Shown: one piece after another, positions 17,288-26,936 of the stretch | Numbering within the stretch: the first letter of the stretch is position 1 | How the letters are laid out: every line of letters begins with the position of its first letter | Origin: Piscinibacter sp. HJYY11 | GTDB taxonomy: Bacteria > Pseudomonadota > Gammaproteobacteria > Burkholderiales > Burkholderiaceae_C | Direction: 5' to 3' | DNA: 64,000 nt | NCBI RefSeq assembly: GCF_016735515.1 | Contig: NZ_JAERQZ010000001.1 | Span: 3,646,746-3,710,745 of the forward strand | The notes under the pieces: generated by a model | What the model was told of the DNA's origin: nothing | Seen by the model: only the letters and a program-made list of their open reading frames with translations | Database searches by the model: none | Translations under genes and position numbers: made by a program

Positions 17288-17953
17288 ATGAATCTCCTCC
17301 TCATCGAAGACCATCCGGAGCTGTCGCTCTGGCTCGGCCGCGCGCTCAAACAATCGGGCCACGACATCACCTTCGCGCTGGATGGTGAAGACGGCGAGAA
17401 TAAGTTGCGCCAAGGCGGCTTCGACCTGGTCGTACTTGATCTGAACCTTCCACTGCGTCCTGGCCTCGATCTGCTGTCGGGCATGCGCGCTCGCGGCGAC
17501 ACGACACCGGTGCTCGTGCTGACAGCGCTGGCGGACGTCTCCGACCGTGTTCGAGGGCTGAAAGCCGGTGCAGACGACTACCTGCCCAAGCCGTTCGATG
17601 TCAACGAGTTCGAGGCACGCGTGCAGGCCCTGTTGAGACGACCGAAGGATCTTCGGCCCGAAGAGCGACGCGTTGGACGGCTGCTGCTGGACTACAAGCA
17701 GAACGCCTTCTACCTGGACGGCGAGCCAGTGCTGCTCTCCAAACGCGAGCATGCCCTCCTGCGCGTTCTCTTTGAACGCGAAGGACGTGCCGTGAGCAAG
17801 GAGTTCTTGCTTGAGGCGGTCTTCGCCGGTGAAACCAACGCGGACGCCGTAGAAGTGGTGGTGTACCGGCTGCGCAAACGCCTGGAGAACTGCGGATTGC
17901 AGATCAACACGCTTCGGGGGTTGGGGTACATGCTCGAAAGGCAGCATGCCTAA
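17288..17953 (+). CDS. tctD: Two-component response regulator TctD
   Basis: 221 aa, OmpR type. The receiver has IEDHPE, phospho-acceptor Asp51 in VVLDLNLP and the conserved KPF, and the winged HTH C-terminus ends YRLRKRLENCGLQINTLRGLGYML. In this family the regulator activates tripartite tricarboxylate transport genes when its kinase senses the substrate. It overlaps tctE by 8 bases. Candidate binding sites are the GACAGG repeats at 16237, 19420 and 29204. Confidence 0.92.
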   Translation: MNLLLIEDHPELSLWLGRALKQSGHDITFALDGEDGENKLRQGGFDLVVLDLNLPLRPGLDLLSGMRARGDTTPVLVLTALADVSDRVRGLKAGADDYLPKPFDVNEFEARVQALLRRPKDLRPEERRVGRLLLDYKQNAFYLDGEPVLLSKREHALLRVLFEREGRAVSKEFLLEAVFAGETNADAVEVVVYRLRKRLENCGLQINTLRGLGYMLERQHA

Positions 17954-19361
17954 GGGCCAGAACTCGCTGCGAGGGACCCTTCTCCTGTGGCTGCTGGTTC
18001 CCACCGTGGTGCTTCTGCCACTGAATGCGTTCTGGACTTACTTCGGCGGGATCACGGTCGCCAACACCGCCTACGACAGATCCTTGCTCGTGTCCGCGCG
18101 AACGATTGCAGAGCGTATCCAGCTCGATGAAAAGAAACTGAGCCTGGAGCTGCCCTATGCCGCGCTCGACATGAGCGACAACGATCTGGGCGGGGACTTC
18201 TACTTCCGCGTGACCGGTCTGAAGCGCGAGCACGTCGCCGGGTTTGATGACTTCCCCAGCCTGCCTCCCAACGTCCCACTGTCGAAGGCCTATCCCGCAC
18301 TCGTTCACTTCTACGACGCCGAGTACCGCGGGCGTCCCGTGCGAGTGGCCGCGCTGCATCAGCCGGTGAGTGGTGACGCGATCACCGGGGTCGCGCTCAT
18401 CCAAGTGGCGGAGACGCTCGAATCACGCTCGGCATTGACACATCGACTGCTCATCGAGACGCTGGTCCAGCAAGGTCTACTGCTGGCCCTTTCGGTCTTG
18501 GTCATTCTGTTCGCAGTGGGGCGCGGCTTGCGTCCGCTCGAGCGCGTGCGCGTCGATCTCGAGCGACGCGACGTACAGGACCTGACACCGCTGGACGAAG
18601 CTGCGGTGCCGTCCGAGACGCGAGCATTCGTCGCGGCTCTGAATCGGTATGTGGTGCGACTGTCGAAGATGGTCGAGCTTCGCAAAAGCTTCATCGCGAA
18701 CGCTGCGCATCAGTTGCGCACGCCTATCGCGGTTCTGAAGACGCAGATTGGCGTGGCGAAGCGAGAGAAGGATCCTGGCGCGCTGGGTGACGTGCTGGCC
18801 GCGATCGATGACACCACCCAGTCGGCCGCGCGGCTCGCGAATCAGTTGCTGTCGCTCACGCGTGCAGAGCACGGTCTTGACACGGGTGCGAGCGTGGCGA
18901 GCATCGATCTACTCGCGATGGCACGCCATGTGGGCCTGGAGGCCGTCCCTCGGGCCATGGAATCCGAAGTCGACATCGGGCTCGACGAGACGTCCGACAA
19001 ACCGGTTTGGATCTATGGCGACGCAGTGTTGCTGCAGGAGTTGCTGATCAATCTAGTTGACAACGCGATCAAGTACGCAGGGCCCGGCTCCCGCGTCACG
19101 ATTCGCGCATTACTCGAGCCGCCAGGTCGCGCGGTGCTGGAGGTGGAAGACAACGGACCCGGCATTCCGCCGCACGAACGTGAGCACGTGTGCAAGCGCT
19201 TCTACCGGGTTGCAGGGCAGACAGTGGCAGGTTCAGGGCTGGGGCTAGCCATCGTTCAGGAAATCGTCTCGCGTCACAACGGGCGACTCGAACTGCTCGA
19301 CGCGAGCACCGGCAAGGGTTTGCGTGTACGAGTGGAGCTGCCGGTCAGTCCACATGTATGA
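17946..19361 (+). CDS. tctE: Sensor histidine kinase TctE
   Basis: 471 aa. TM1 lies at about 10-30, a periplasmic sensor of the 2CSK_N/TctE type follows (TAYDRSLLVSARTIAERI onward), and TM2 is at 175-195. The HisKA H-box is NAAHQLRTPIAV (His255) and the ATPase domain shows INLVDNAIKYAG, EDNGPGIPP and GSGLGLAIVQE. The kinase senses periplasmic tricarboxylate or loaded TctC and phosphorylates TctD. The 8-base overlap with tctD repeats exactly in the second, inverted tctDE pair, which supports a duplication origin. Confidence 0.92.
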   Translation: MPKGQNSLRGTLLLWLLVPTVVLLPLNAFWTYFGGITVANTAYDRSLLVSARTIAERIQLDEKKLSLELPYAALDMSDNDLGGDFYFRVTGLKREHVAGFDDFPSLPPNVPLSKAYPALVHFYDAEYRGRPVRVAALHQPVSGDAITGVALIQVAETLESRSALTHRLLIETLVQQGLLLALSVLVILFAVGRGLRPLERVRVDLERRDVQDLTPLDEAAVPSETRAFVAALNRYVVRLSKMVELRKSFIANAAHQLRTPIAVLKTQIGVAKREKDPGALGDVLAAIDDTTQSAARLANQLLSLTRAEHGLDTGASVASIDLLAMARHVGLEAVPRAMESEVDIGLDETSDKPVWIYGDAVLLQELLINLVDNAIKYAGPGSRVTIRALLEPPGRAVLEVEDNGPGIPPHEREHVCKRFYRVAGQTVAGSGLGLAIVQEIVSRHNGRLELLDASTGKGLRVRVELPVSPHV

Positions 19362-19419
19362 CTCTTTTGGCAAGTTGTTGTTGCGCAGCCACCCATGAAC
19401 GAGATGAAACCCTTTCGGC

Positions 19420-19438
19420 GACAGGCGATTGACAGGTG
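19420..19438 (+). promoter_or_regulatory. GACAGG direct repeat, candidate TctD box before porin
   Basis: GACAGGCGATTGACAGGTG, 49 bases before the porin start. The identical 19 bases occur at 29204-29222 before another periplasmic-binding-protein gene. It includes TTGACA, the ideal -35 hexamer, although no good -10 was found at the usual spacing, so an activator-dependent promoter is possible. Confidence 0.5.
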
Positions 19439-19486
19439 GTGAAACAAAGAATCTCTGGGCATTTCCACCAACGAGGAGACCTTGCC

Positions 19487-20497
19487 TTGAAGATTCAAAC
19501 CCTTGCTGCAGCAGCAGCCACACTCGCCGGCTTCGCTGGCAACGCATTCGCCCAGTCCACTGTGACGCTCTTTGGCATCGTCGATGCCGGCGTCTCGCAA
19601 ATCAAGAACGGCAGTGAGTCGCGCAAGTTGCAAAGCGTCGACGGCCTGTCGTCCAGCCGCCTCGGGTTCCGCGGCATCGAGGACCTCGGCGGAGGCCTGA
19701 GCGCTGGCTTCCACCTGGAAGGTGCACTCGTGCCGGACACCGGCAATCCTTCCGGCTACAACTTCCAGCGTCGCTCGACGGTGAGCCTGATGCACAAGAG
19801 CGTCGGTGAGCTACGTCTTGGCCGCGACTACGTCCCCACCTTCTGGAACCTGAGTGCCTTCAGCCCCTTCGGCACCAACGGAGTCGGCGCTTCAGGGCTT
19901 CTGTTCTACGGCTTCGGCGGCAGCTCTTCCACGGCGCCGACGATCGTGCGTTCCAACAACTCCATCGGCTACTTCCTCCCACGAGACCTGGGCGGCGTGT
20001 ACGGCCAAGCGATGGTTGCCGCAGCTGAAGGCGCGGCCACGGGCAAGTACGTCGGTGCCCGAGTTGGCTTTGCCACCGGTCCGTTCGATGCAGCTGTCGC
20101 CGCGTCCGAGGTGACGAACAACGCGGCCGGCGACAAGTTCAAGTCGTTCAACGCCGGTACCTCGTACAACTTCGGCTTCCTGAAGCTCATGGCGCTGTAC
20201 TCGACCAGCAAGCAGACCACGACCGAACAGGTGACCTGGCTCCTCGGCGTGACCGCGCCGGTGGGGTCCGGCGAGATCCGTGCGGTCTACATGGACGCCG
20301 ATCGCAAGAACTCCGGCAACGACGGCACCCTGATGGCCCTCGGCTACGTGCATAACCTGTCCAAGCGCACGGCGCTGTACGGACAGGCCGGCCGCATCAA
20401 GAACGAGGGCGGCGCAACGTTCTCGTACGGCGGCCCGACGCAACCTGCCGGTCGTCCGTCCACCGCCATCGAAGCGGGTATCCGTCACTCATTCTGA
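19487..20497 (+). CDS. Gram-negative porin (Burkholderiales general-porin type)
   Basis: The start is taken as TTG 19487, because GAGGAG stands about 10 bases before it and the product (336 aa) then begins directly with a signal peptide, KIQTLAAAAATLAGFAGNAFA, cleaved before QSTVTLFGIVDAG (19-residue hydrophobic region, cut after AFA). The mature sequence has the alternating pattern of a 16-strand trimeric porin, an SSRLGFRGIEDLG signature, and ends in Phe (GIRHSF) as outer-membrane barrels do. It probably admits tricarboxylates into the periplasm. It follows tctE and carries its own candidate TctD box. Confidence 0.9.
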   Translation: MKIQTLAAAAATLAGFAGNAFAQSTVTLFGIVDAGVSQIKNGSESRKLQSVDGLSSSRLGFRGIEDLGGGLSAGFHLEGALVPDTGNPSGYNFQRRSTVSLMHKSVGELRLGRDYVPTFWNLSAFSPFGTNGVGASGLLFYGFGGSSSTAPTIVRSNNSIGYFLPRDLGGVYGQAMVAAAEGAATGKYVGARVGFATGPFDAAVAASEVTNNAAGDKFKSFNAGTSYNFGFLKLMALYSTSKQTTTEQVTWLLGVTAPVGSGEIRAVYMDADRKNSGNDGTLMALGYVHNLSKRTALYGQAGRIKNEGGATFSYGGPTQPAGRPSTAIEAGIRHSF

Positions 20498-20577
20498 GAT
20501 CCCGGGCTGCCCACACGCGCAGCCTTTTTCATCGTGCCAGTCACTGGTGCGAACCTTGCATTTCTGGAGGTACCGCA

Positions 20578-21564
20578 ATGCCCACGTTCTCTCTCAGTCG
20601 TCGACAAGCAGTGGCCGCAGGTGCCTTGACCGCAGCTGGCATCACTCCGCTGATCTCACGCGCTCAAGCCTGGCCCTCGAAGCCCATCCGCCTGGTGGTT
20701 CCATTCGCTCCGGGCGGCAGCTCGGAGATCATCGCCAGAGCGACAGCAGTGGAGCTCGGCAAGAACCTTGGCGGGTCGGTCTTCGTGGACAACAAGCCGG
20801 GTGGCGGCGGAAACATCGCGATGGCCGAAGTGGCCAACGCCGACGACCAGCACACGCTCATCCTGGGGCACATCGGCACGCTGGCCGTGAACCCGTACAT
20901 CTTCGACAAGCTGCCCTACGACGTCAGCCGTGATTTCAGGCCGATCTCCTTGCTGGCGAAGGTCCCCAGCCTCTACGTCGTCAAGCCCGACCTGCCGGTC
21001 AAGAACCTGAAAGAGTTCCTTGCCCTGGCGAAGCAGAAGCCCGGACAGCTCAACTACAGCTCCGCCGGCAACGGCAGCGCCGGCCATCTCGCGTTCGAGT
21101 ACCTGAAATCGGCGTCCAACACCTTCATCGTTCACGTGCCGTACCGCGGCACCGGTCCGCAACTGACCGACTTGCTGGCAGGGCGCGTCGATGCAGCTGC
21201 CATCGGTGCGCCTGCCATCCTCCAGTTCATCAAGACGGGCAAGGTTCGTTGCATCGCGACCGGCACTGCTCAGCGCATTCCGCAGCTGCCCGACGTGCCG
21301 ACGGTTGCAGAACAGGGACTCTCTGGCTTTGAGATGACCCAGTGGTATGGGCTCATGGCACCCGCCAAGCTGAACCCTGCCCACGACGCGAAGCTGATGG
21401 CGGCGACGATGAAGTCGCTCAAGGATCCAGGCCTGCTCGAGAAGTTCGCTGCCGATGCTGCGCTCTCGGTAGGCGGCACTGCTGCCGAGTTCGAGAAGTT
21501 CATCGCAGTCGAGCAGCAGCGCTGGAAAGCAGTGATCACCCGCGCCAAGATCAAGCCCGACTGA
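20578..21564 (+). CDS. Bug-family tripartite tricarboxylate transporter binding protein
   Basis: 328 aa. The N-terminus (SRRQAVAAGALTAAGI) looks like a Tat or Sec signal with cleavage after SRA-QA. The mature part starts WPSKPIRLVVPFAPGG, the standard Bug opening, and has VPYRGTGPQLTDLLAGRVD and PDVPTVAEQGL near the end. It differs clearly from the two TctC proteins and belongs to the large expanded Bug group of Burkholderiales with unknown ligands. An AGGTACC-type weak ribosome-binding site precedes ATG 20578. It lies 80 bases behind the porin gene and ends at a strong hairpin. Confidence 0.9.
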   Translation: MPTFSLSRRQAVAAGALTAAGITPLISRAQAWPSKPIRLVVPFAPGGSSEIIARATAVELGKNLGGSVFVDNKPGGGGNIAMAEVANADDQHTLILGHIGTLAVNPYIFDKLPYDVSRDFRPISLLAKVPSLYVVKPDLPVKNLKEFLALAKQKPGQLNYSSAGNGSAGHLAFEYLKSASNTFIVHVPYRGTGPQLTDLLAGRVDAAAIGAPAILQFIKTGKVRCIATGTAQRIPQLPDVPTVAEQGLSGFEMTQWYGLMAPAKLNPAHDAKLMAATMKSLKDPGLLEKFAADAALSVGGTAAEFEKFIAVEQQRWKAVITRAKIKPD

Positions 21565-21580
21565 TCGATCGCTAGACGGG

Positions 21581-21612
21581 CAGCGTGACGATCCGACGGA
21601 ATCGTCACGCTG
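21581..21612. terminator. Long hairpin between convergent genes, likely bidirectional terminator
   Basis: CAGCGTGACGAT (21581-21592), loop of 8, ATCGTCACGCTG (21601-21612): a perfect 12-base-pair stem. The stem includes the stop codon and last codons of the minus-strand chemoreceptor gene. There is no clear T-run, so the terminator role is inferred from position. Confidence 0.6.
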
Positions 21613-23176
21613 TCGCCTCGTCCAGCTGGAATGTTTCCACCAGCTCTGAGAGCCGCCGGGCTTGTTGCTTCAGGCTTTCTGCAGCGGCAGCAGATTGCTC
21701 CACCAATGCCGCGTTCTGCTGTGTCGCCTGCTCCAGCTTGTTGATGGAGCCACTCACCTGTTCGACGCTTCCGGCTTGCTCATGAGACGACTTGCTGATG
21801 TCGGCGATCAGGCGGGTGGTGCTTTCGACGGAGGCCAGCACATCCTTCATCGTGCCCCCAGCCTTGTCCACGAGCGTGCTGCCGGCCATGACTCGGTCGA
21901 CCGAAGTGCCGATCAAGGCCTTGATCTCGTCGGCCGCTTTGGCTGAACGTTGTGCAAGCGTTCGGACCTCGTCGGCGACGACCGCGAACCCGCGACCTTT
22001 GTCACCGGCGCGGGCCGCCTCCACCGCAGCGTTCAGGGCAAGGATGTTGGTCTGGAAGGCAATGCCATCGATCACGCCGATGATGTCGCGAACCTTCATT
22101 GAAGACGAGTTGATCTCGCCCATGGTGGCAACGACGTTGGACACCATCTCACCGCTGCGAGCGGCCACATTGGCAGTCTCCGCAACGTGCACGTTGGCGT
22201 GATGGGCCGACTCAGCGCTCGTGCGCACGGCCTCGCTCAACTGCACGATGGTGCTGGCGGCAGACTGGAGGTTGGCCGCGGCCTGTTCGGTTCGCACGCT
22301 CAAGTCCTGGTTGCCGTGCGCGATCTCGGCGCTGGCATGCGTGATGTCGCTCACCGCCAGGCGAACCTGGCTCACGATGGTGCGCAGGCTGTCCTGCATG
22401 TTGGACAAGGCGCGCATCATGGCGGCGGTTTCATCCTGGCCAACAACGTCAATGGACCCAGAGAGGTCGCCCGCGGCGATGCGGTTGGCGAAGGAGCGAG
22501 CGTTTCCCATCGGAACGCAGATGCTGCGCATGTTGATCAGGGTGAGCGGAACCACGATGGCGACCGCAAGTCCGACGGCGACGGCGAAGGACATCAGGGC
22601 CAGCTGCATCGCATCGTTCATCTCGCCCTTGCCGGCCTTCGCGTCCGTCTTCTGCAGCGCCGCCACCATTGCCACCTTGGCTTCTGCCGCGTCCGCGGCA
22701 TCGTGCGCCTGCCGCATGACGCGCACGACGATCGATGGGCTGTCGTAGGCTGAAGCTTCCAGCTGACCGATCACCGGCAGCAAGGCCGCGGAGTAGGCCG
22801 ACATGTGCACCTGGATCTCGTCAAAGGCCTTGGCACGTTCACCGCTGGCCCTCTTCTTCATTGCATCCAGATCTTTGAGAAGCAGGTCACGGTGCTTGAG
22901 CCAGGCGGCCTTGTCCTTGGCCACGTTGGCCGCCTTCTCGTAGTTGATGATCATGTCCTTCTCGAGTCGGCGCAGGCTCGTCATGTTGTTGCGCAACTCG
23001 AACACGTCCTCGGAGGCAGCGACAGAGCGGTCAAGGTACTCCTGGCTCAGGTCCCTCAGCTTGAACATACCGAAGACGCCTGCGCCGCCCACCAGCGCCA
23101 GCATGATCATCACAACCATGATCAGCACCGTCATCCGTGCCTTGATCGTGAAACGTTGGATCCAGAGAGCTTTCAT
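21605..23176 (-). CDS. Methyl-accepting chemotaxis protein
   Basis: 523 aa. TM1 is at about 15-38 ([17 protein letters not shown]), a four-helix-bundle periplasmic domain follows, and TM2 is at 188-212, then HAMP and a class-typical signalling hairpin whose tip reads [19 protein letters not shown] and [18 protein letters not shown]. No CheR-binding pentapeptide is at the C-terminus. It probably senses a ligand, possibly a tricarboxylate or its TctC complex, and signals to CheA/CheW encoded elsewhere. Its place between the two tct clusters suggests chemotaxis towards the transported substrate. Confidence 0.93.
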   Translation of the reverse strand: MKALWIQRFTIKARMTVLIMVVMIMLALVGGAGVFGMFKLRDLSQEYLDRSVAASEDVFELRNNMTSLRRLEKDMIINYEKAANVAKDKAAWLKHRDLLLKDLDAMKKRASGERAKAFDEIQVHMSAYSAALLPVIGQLEASAYDSPSIVVRVMRQAHDAADAAEAKVAMVAALQKTDAKAGKGEMNDAMQLALMSFAVAVGLAVAIVVPLTLINMRSICVPMGNARSFANRIAAGDLSGSIDVVGQDETAAMMRALSNMQDSLRTIVSQVRLAVSDITHASAEIAHGNQDLSVRTEQAAANLQSAASTIVQLSEAVRTSAESAHHANVHVAETANVAARSGEMVSNVVATMGEINSSSMKVRDIIGVIDGIAFQTNILALNAAVEAARAGDKGRGFAVVADEVRTLAQRSAKAADEIKALIGTSVDRVMAGSTLVDKAGGTMKDVLASVESTTRLIADISKSSHEQAGSVEQVSGSINKLEQATQQNAALVEQSAAAAESLKQQARRLSELVETFQLDEATA

Positions 23177-23303
23177 CGTCGTTCCTCATGGCGCGGCAAC
23201 TGCAACCGCGTTAGGAGTGGTCATCGACGTATGAACAAACCCCTTCAATTCCGTTTGGAGATGGAAGGCGCCACAAGCGGCCGGGCCGCGGAGGAGTACT
23301 CGA

Positions 23304-23777
23304 TCAGGACTGCTGGCCGGTGCTCTGCTCGAGGAACCGCCTCATGTCGCGGCGGGCGACGGCGGCAGCCTGGCGGCGTGCCTCGTCTGGGTTGGACGGT
23401 TGCAGCGGGCGAACCTGGAGTGGACGCCGGTCGTCGTCAACCGCCACCATCGTGAAGAAGCAGCTGTTCACGTGCTTCACTTCGCGGGTGCGGATGGTCT
23501 CGGCCAGCACCTTGATGCCGACTTCCATGGACGAGGTGCCTGTGTAGTTGATGCTGGCGAGGAATGTGACCAACTGCCCGACCTGTATGGGATGCCGGAA
23601 CATCACCTGGTCGACGCTCAGCGTGACCACGTAGCTTCCAGCATAGCGGCTGGCGCAGGCGTAGGCCACCTGGTCCAGCAGTTTGAGGATGGTGCCCCCG
23701 TGGACGTTGCCTGCGAAGTTCGCGGTGTCTGGCGTCATCAGCACCGTCATGGACAGTTGATGGGATGGACCGTTCAC
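23304..23777 (-). CDS. Acyl-CoA thioesterase, hotdog fold (YciA-like)
   Basis: 157 aa. The single hotdog domain has MTPDTANFAGNVHGGTILKLLDQVAY, in which NVHGG and the following Asp are the active-site region, then SVDQVMFRHPIQVGQLV and VNSCFFTMVAVDD. It hydrolyses acyl-CoA esters in the cytoplasm. It follows tctA on the same strand by 76 bases and may be the last gene of the tctD-E-C-B-A unit, although the connection is not obvious. Confidence 0.88.
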   Translation of the reverse strand: MNGPSHQLSMTVLMTPDTANFAGNVHGGTILKLLDQVAYACASRYAGSYVVTLSVDQVMFRHPIQVGQLVTFLASINYTGTSSMEVGIKVLAETIRTREVKHVNSCFFTMVAVDDDRRPLQVRPLQPSNPDEARRQAAAVARRDMRRFLEQSTGQQS

Positions 23778-23853
23778 GGTGGGCTCAGGAAAGAGTTGAT
23801 GGATGCACCGATCCGGCGCGCATGCAATGACTGCACGAGCGCCCGCGGGAGGT

Positions 23854-25362
23854 TCAGGCTGTCGCCGCGACGGGAGCCTTGCGCCGGCAGGCCTTCACCA
23901 GCGGCGGGACCAGCAGCATGGCGACGGCAGCAGCCCAAAGACCCATCGAGATGGGACTTTCGATCAAGACGCGTACGTCGCCGTTGGTGATCGACAGCGC
24001 GCGTCGCAGGTTCTGCTCCATCAGATCGCCGAGTACGAAGCCGAGGATCAGCGGAGCCATCGGAACGCCTTGCTTGCGCAGCAGGTAGCCGATTGCGCCG
24101 AGCGCGGTCATCAGCAGCAGGTCGAACGTTGTCGCATGCACCGCATAGACGCCCAGTGCGCTGACAGCGAGGATGGCAGGTACGAGCATCCAATTCGGCA
24201 CGCGCAGGATGCGGGTGAACAGTCCCACCATCGGAATGTTCATGCACAGCAGCATTGCGTTGGCGATGAAAAACGACGCGATCAGACCCCACACGAGGTT
24301 CGGCTGGTTCGTGAAGAGCGCCGGACCGGGCGTGATGTTGTAGAGGGAGAGTGCCCCCATCATCACCGCCGTGGTTCCCGATCCCGGAACGCCCAAAGTG
24401 AGCATCGGCACGAATGAGCCAGTCGCCGAGGAGTTGTTCGCGGCCTCCGGTGCGGCGACGCCGCGGATGTCGCCCTTGCCGAAGGTGTTGTCCTTGTCGG
24501 TGAGGCGCTTCTCCATTGAGTAGGTCATCGCGCTGGCGATGGTGGCTCCCGCGCCAGGCAGCACGCCGACGAAGAAGCCGACGACGCTCGAGCGGAGCGT
24601 GCCCCACCATGTGTACGCCAGTTCCTTCAGGTTGAACATCGCGCGACCGGTGTTCGTGATGACCCCAGCACTGGTGTGATGCTCCTGAAGCATCAGCAGG
24701 ATCTCGCTGATCGAGAAGACACCGATCACGACGACCACAAACTGAATCCCGTCGGAGAGGTGCACGTCACCGCCGGTGAGACGGTAGACCCCCGAGTTGG
24801 AGTCCAGGCCGACACATGACAGCGACAAGCCGATCACGGCGGCGAGCCCGGCCTTGACGGGAGCGTCACCTAGGAGCCCGGCGATGCAGGCAAACGCGAA
24901 GCACATCAGCGCAAAGTATTCGGCAGGTCCGAAGGAAAGTGCCCAGCTCGCCAGAACTGGGGCGCAGACAACGATGCCGATCGTTGCGGTCAACGAGCCG
25001 ACGAATGAGCTCCACGCCGAAATCGACAAGGCGACCCCGCCAAGTCCCTGCCGTGCCATCGGGTAGCCGTCGAGGGCGGTCATGATGGCGCCAGCATCAC
25101 CCGGAACGTTCAGCAGGATCGACGAGATGCGTCCGCCGTACTCGCAGCCGATGTAGACGGCGGCAAGCAGGATCAGCGACGACTCAGGGGGCAGCTTCAT
25201 CGCATAGGCGAGCGGCATGAGGATCGCCACGCCGTTGATGGGCCCGAGACCGGGCAGCAGCCCGACGACGGTTCCGATGAAGGCGCCAATGGCTGCAATC
25301 ATCAGGTTGGTGGGCGTCATCGCCACGGAGAAGCCCGCGAGCAGGTGTTGCAGGATGTCCAT
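23854..25362 (-). CDS. tctA: Tripartite tricarboxylate transporter large membrane subunit TctA
   Basis: 502 aa with about 11-12 membrane segments. Family motifs are GLLPGLGPINGVAILMPLAY near residue 35 and the repeat GVLPGAGATIASAMTYSMEK near 265, the two pseudo-symmetric gates. It forms the channel through which substrate released by TctC is moved with sodium or protons. It overlaps tctB by one base (TGATG). It is the only TctA in the window, so both TctC proteins may depend on it. Confidence 0.95.
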   Translation of the reverse strand: MDILQHLLAGFSVAMTPTNLMIAAIGAFIGTVVGLLPGLGPINGVAILMPLAYAMKLPPESSLILLAAVYIGCEYGGRISSILLNVPGDAGAIMTALDGYPMARQGLGGVALSISAWSSFVGSLTATIGIVVCAPVLASWALSFGPAEYFALMCFAFACIAGLLGDAPVKAGLAAVIGLSLSCVGLDSNSGVYRLTGGDVHLSDGIQFVVVVIGVFSISEILLMLQEHHTSAGVITNTGRAMFNLKELAYTWWGTLRSSVVGFFVGVLPGAGATIASAMTYSMEKRLTDKDNTFGKGDIRGVAAPEAANNSSATGSFVPMLTLGVPGSGTTAVMMGALSLYNITPGPALFTNQPNLVWGLIASFFIANAMLLCMNIPMVGLFTRILRVPNWMLVPAILAVSALGVYAVHATTFDLLLMTALGAIGYLLRKQGVPMAPLILGFVLGDLMEQNLRRALSITNGDVRVLIESPISMGLWAAAVAMLLVPPLVKACRRKAPVAATA

Positions 25363-25808
25363 CAGCGTCCTCCGAGAAGCCAGGAGAGAACGCCCGTGGG
25401 AAGTACGACGTCCAGCACTTTGTCAAAGATGAAGAAGAGGGCCACGCCAAGGCCGAGGCCCGCGACGAGTGACTGCTTCCAGGTGCCGCCGAATGCCAAG
25501 CCGATGGGCACGGCCATGAGGGCGGTGGCCAGCGCGAACCCCAGCGTCTCGAAGAGCAGCGAATACACCACGATCGCGCCGAGGCACACGAGCGTGTGCT
25601 TGATCGGAACGCCATGGAAGCTGCCGCTTTGAAGCGTGGGGCGAAGCACGAGCCAGATTCCGGCCAGGCCCATCAGGCCGGCGAGCAGCAATGGGAAGGC
25701 ACGCGGGCCGACGGGTTCGTAGGAGATGGCAGCGCCATAGTCCTTGACCGCCCACGCCATGGCAGCGGAGGTCAGGACGCACGCAGCGCCAAGAATGCGA
25801 TCACTCAT
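25362..25808 (-). CDS. tctB: Tripartite tricarboxylate transporter small membrane subunit TctB
   Basis: 148 aa with four hydrophobic segments: ILGAACVLTSAAMAWAV, FPLLLAGLMGLAGIWLVL, the LVCLGAIVVYSLLFETLGF region and the final GLGVALFFIFDKVL segment. Low sequence conservation is normal for this subunit; identification rests on topology and on its position between tctC and tctA. It partners TctA in the inner membrane. Confidence 0.9.
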   Translation of the reverse strand: MSDRILGAACVLTSAAMAWAVKDYGAAISYEPVGPRAFPLLLAGLMGLAGIWLVLRPTLQSGSFHGVPIKHTLVCLGAIVVYSLLFETLGFALATALMAVPIGLAFGGTWKQSLVAGLGLGVALFFIFDKVLDVVLPTGVLSWLLGGR

Positions 25809-25824
25809 GATGTCGAGGGTGAGC

Positions 25825-25845
25825 CGCCCGAGCGAGGCCCGGGCG
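25825..25845 (-). promoter_or_regulatory. Hairpin between tctC and tctB
   Basis: CGCCCG (25825-25830) pairs with CGGGCG (25840-25845) in the tctC-tctB gap. Hairpins here often keep the binding-protein message more abundant than the membrane-subunit message. The effect is inferred. Confidence 0.3.
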
Positions 25846-25863
25846 ACGTACTGCAGAAGGGGT

Positions 25864-26850
25864 TTACTTGGCGGCCGCGACGTTCAGGCCGAACTCGTCA
25901 GCCAGCTTGCGGTAGGCCGCGACTTGTTTCTTCACGTGGGCGTCGGCGTCGGCGCCGGTCAACGCGAGCGGGAACAGTCCGCGCTCGGTGCGCAGCTTGT
26001 CGTACGCTGGGGTCGCCATCATCTTCGCGAAGGTGTCCGACCATGCCCTGAAGTCAGCGTCGCTGACCTTGGGGCCCACGTAAAAGCCGCGCACGATTGG
26101 CCACTCCACGTCGGCCCCTTGCTCCTTCGCGGTCGGCACGTTTGCAAGGTCGCCGGCCAGTCGCTTGTCCGACATTACAGCCAGGATGCGCACCTTCGTC
26201 CCCGCCTTGATCTGCTGCAAGGTCTCGGCGGCATCACCGCTGAAGACATGGATATGGCCGCCCTGCAGCGCCGTGATGGCTTCACCACCTCCTTCGAAGG
26301 CCACGAAGCGCATGGACTTCGGGTTGATGCCAGCGGCGCGCGCGGTGAGCGCGGCCTTCATCCAGTCCTGACTGCCAACGGTGCCACCGGCCCCGAACAC
26401 GACCTTGCTGGGATCTGCCTTGACGGCGGCGAGCACGTCCTTCAGCGACTTGAAGGGGGAACTCTCAGCAACGACGACTGCACCATAGTCGGCACCGATT
26501 ACGGACATCCAGCGCACATCGCTTTCGCCATAGCGGCCGAACTTGCCCTGCGCGAGGTTCAGCAATGAGCCACCCGAGAAGGCGATGATGGTGTTCGCGC
26601 TGTCGGGCCGCTGCGCGATCACCGTGTTGTAGGCCACCGCACCGATGCCCCCAGGCATGTATGTGACGCGCATGGGATCGGCGATGTACTTCCCTTCCAG
26701 CAAGGCGCTCTGCGCGAGCTTGCAGGTGAGGTCAAAGCCACCGCCCGGCTTGGCAGGGGCGATGCACTCCGTCTTGTCGAGGGGCCCGGCCACCGCCAGC
26801 CAACCCACGAGGGACAACGCAGTGCCCAGGAATATTTGCTTCAGCTTCAT
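25864..26850 (-). CDS. tctC: Tripartite tricarboxylate transporter substrate-binding protein (TctC), second copy
   Basis: ATG 26850 is preferred over the upstream ATG at 26895 because GGAG stands before it and the protein (328 aa) then begins with a clean signal peptide, KLKQIFLGTALSLVGWLAVAG. The mature part TECIAPAKPGGGFDLTCKL is close to the TctC at 16296, as are MPGGIGAVAYN and FGAGGTVGSQDWMKAA. It heads the tctC-B-A genes on the minus strand behind tctD-tctE. Confidence 0.92.
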   Translation of the reverse strand: MKLKQIFLGTALSLVGWLAVAGPLDKTECIAPAKPGGGFDLTCKLAQSALLEGKYIADPMRVTYMPGGIGAVAYNTVIAQRPDSANTIIAFSGGSLLNLAQGKFGRYGESDVRWMSVIGADYGAVVVAESSPFKSLKDVLAAVKADPSKVVFGAGGTVGSQDWMKAALTARAAGINPKSMRFVAFEGGGEAITALQGGHIHVFSGDAAETLQQIKAGTKVRILAVMSDKRLAGDLANVPTAKEQGADVEWPIVRGFYVGPKVSDADFRAWSDTFAKMMATPAYDKLRTERGLFPLALTGADADAHVKKQVAAYRKLADEFGLNVAAAK

Positions 26851-26936
26851 GTGAGTCTCCGTCAATGTTGCGCACGCCGACATCAACCGCGTCAACGTTC
26901 GAACGAAGATACGAAGCGAGCACTTTCAGTGAGCTT

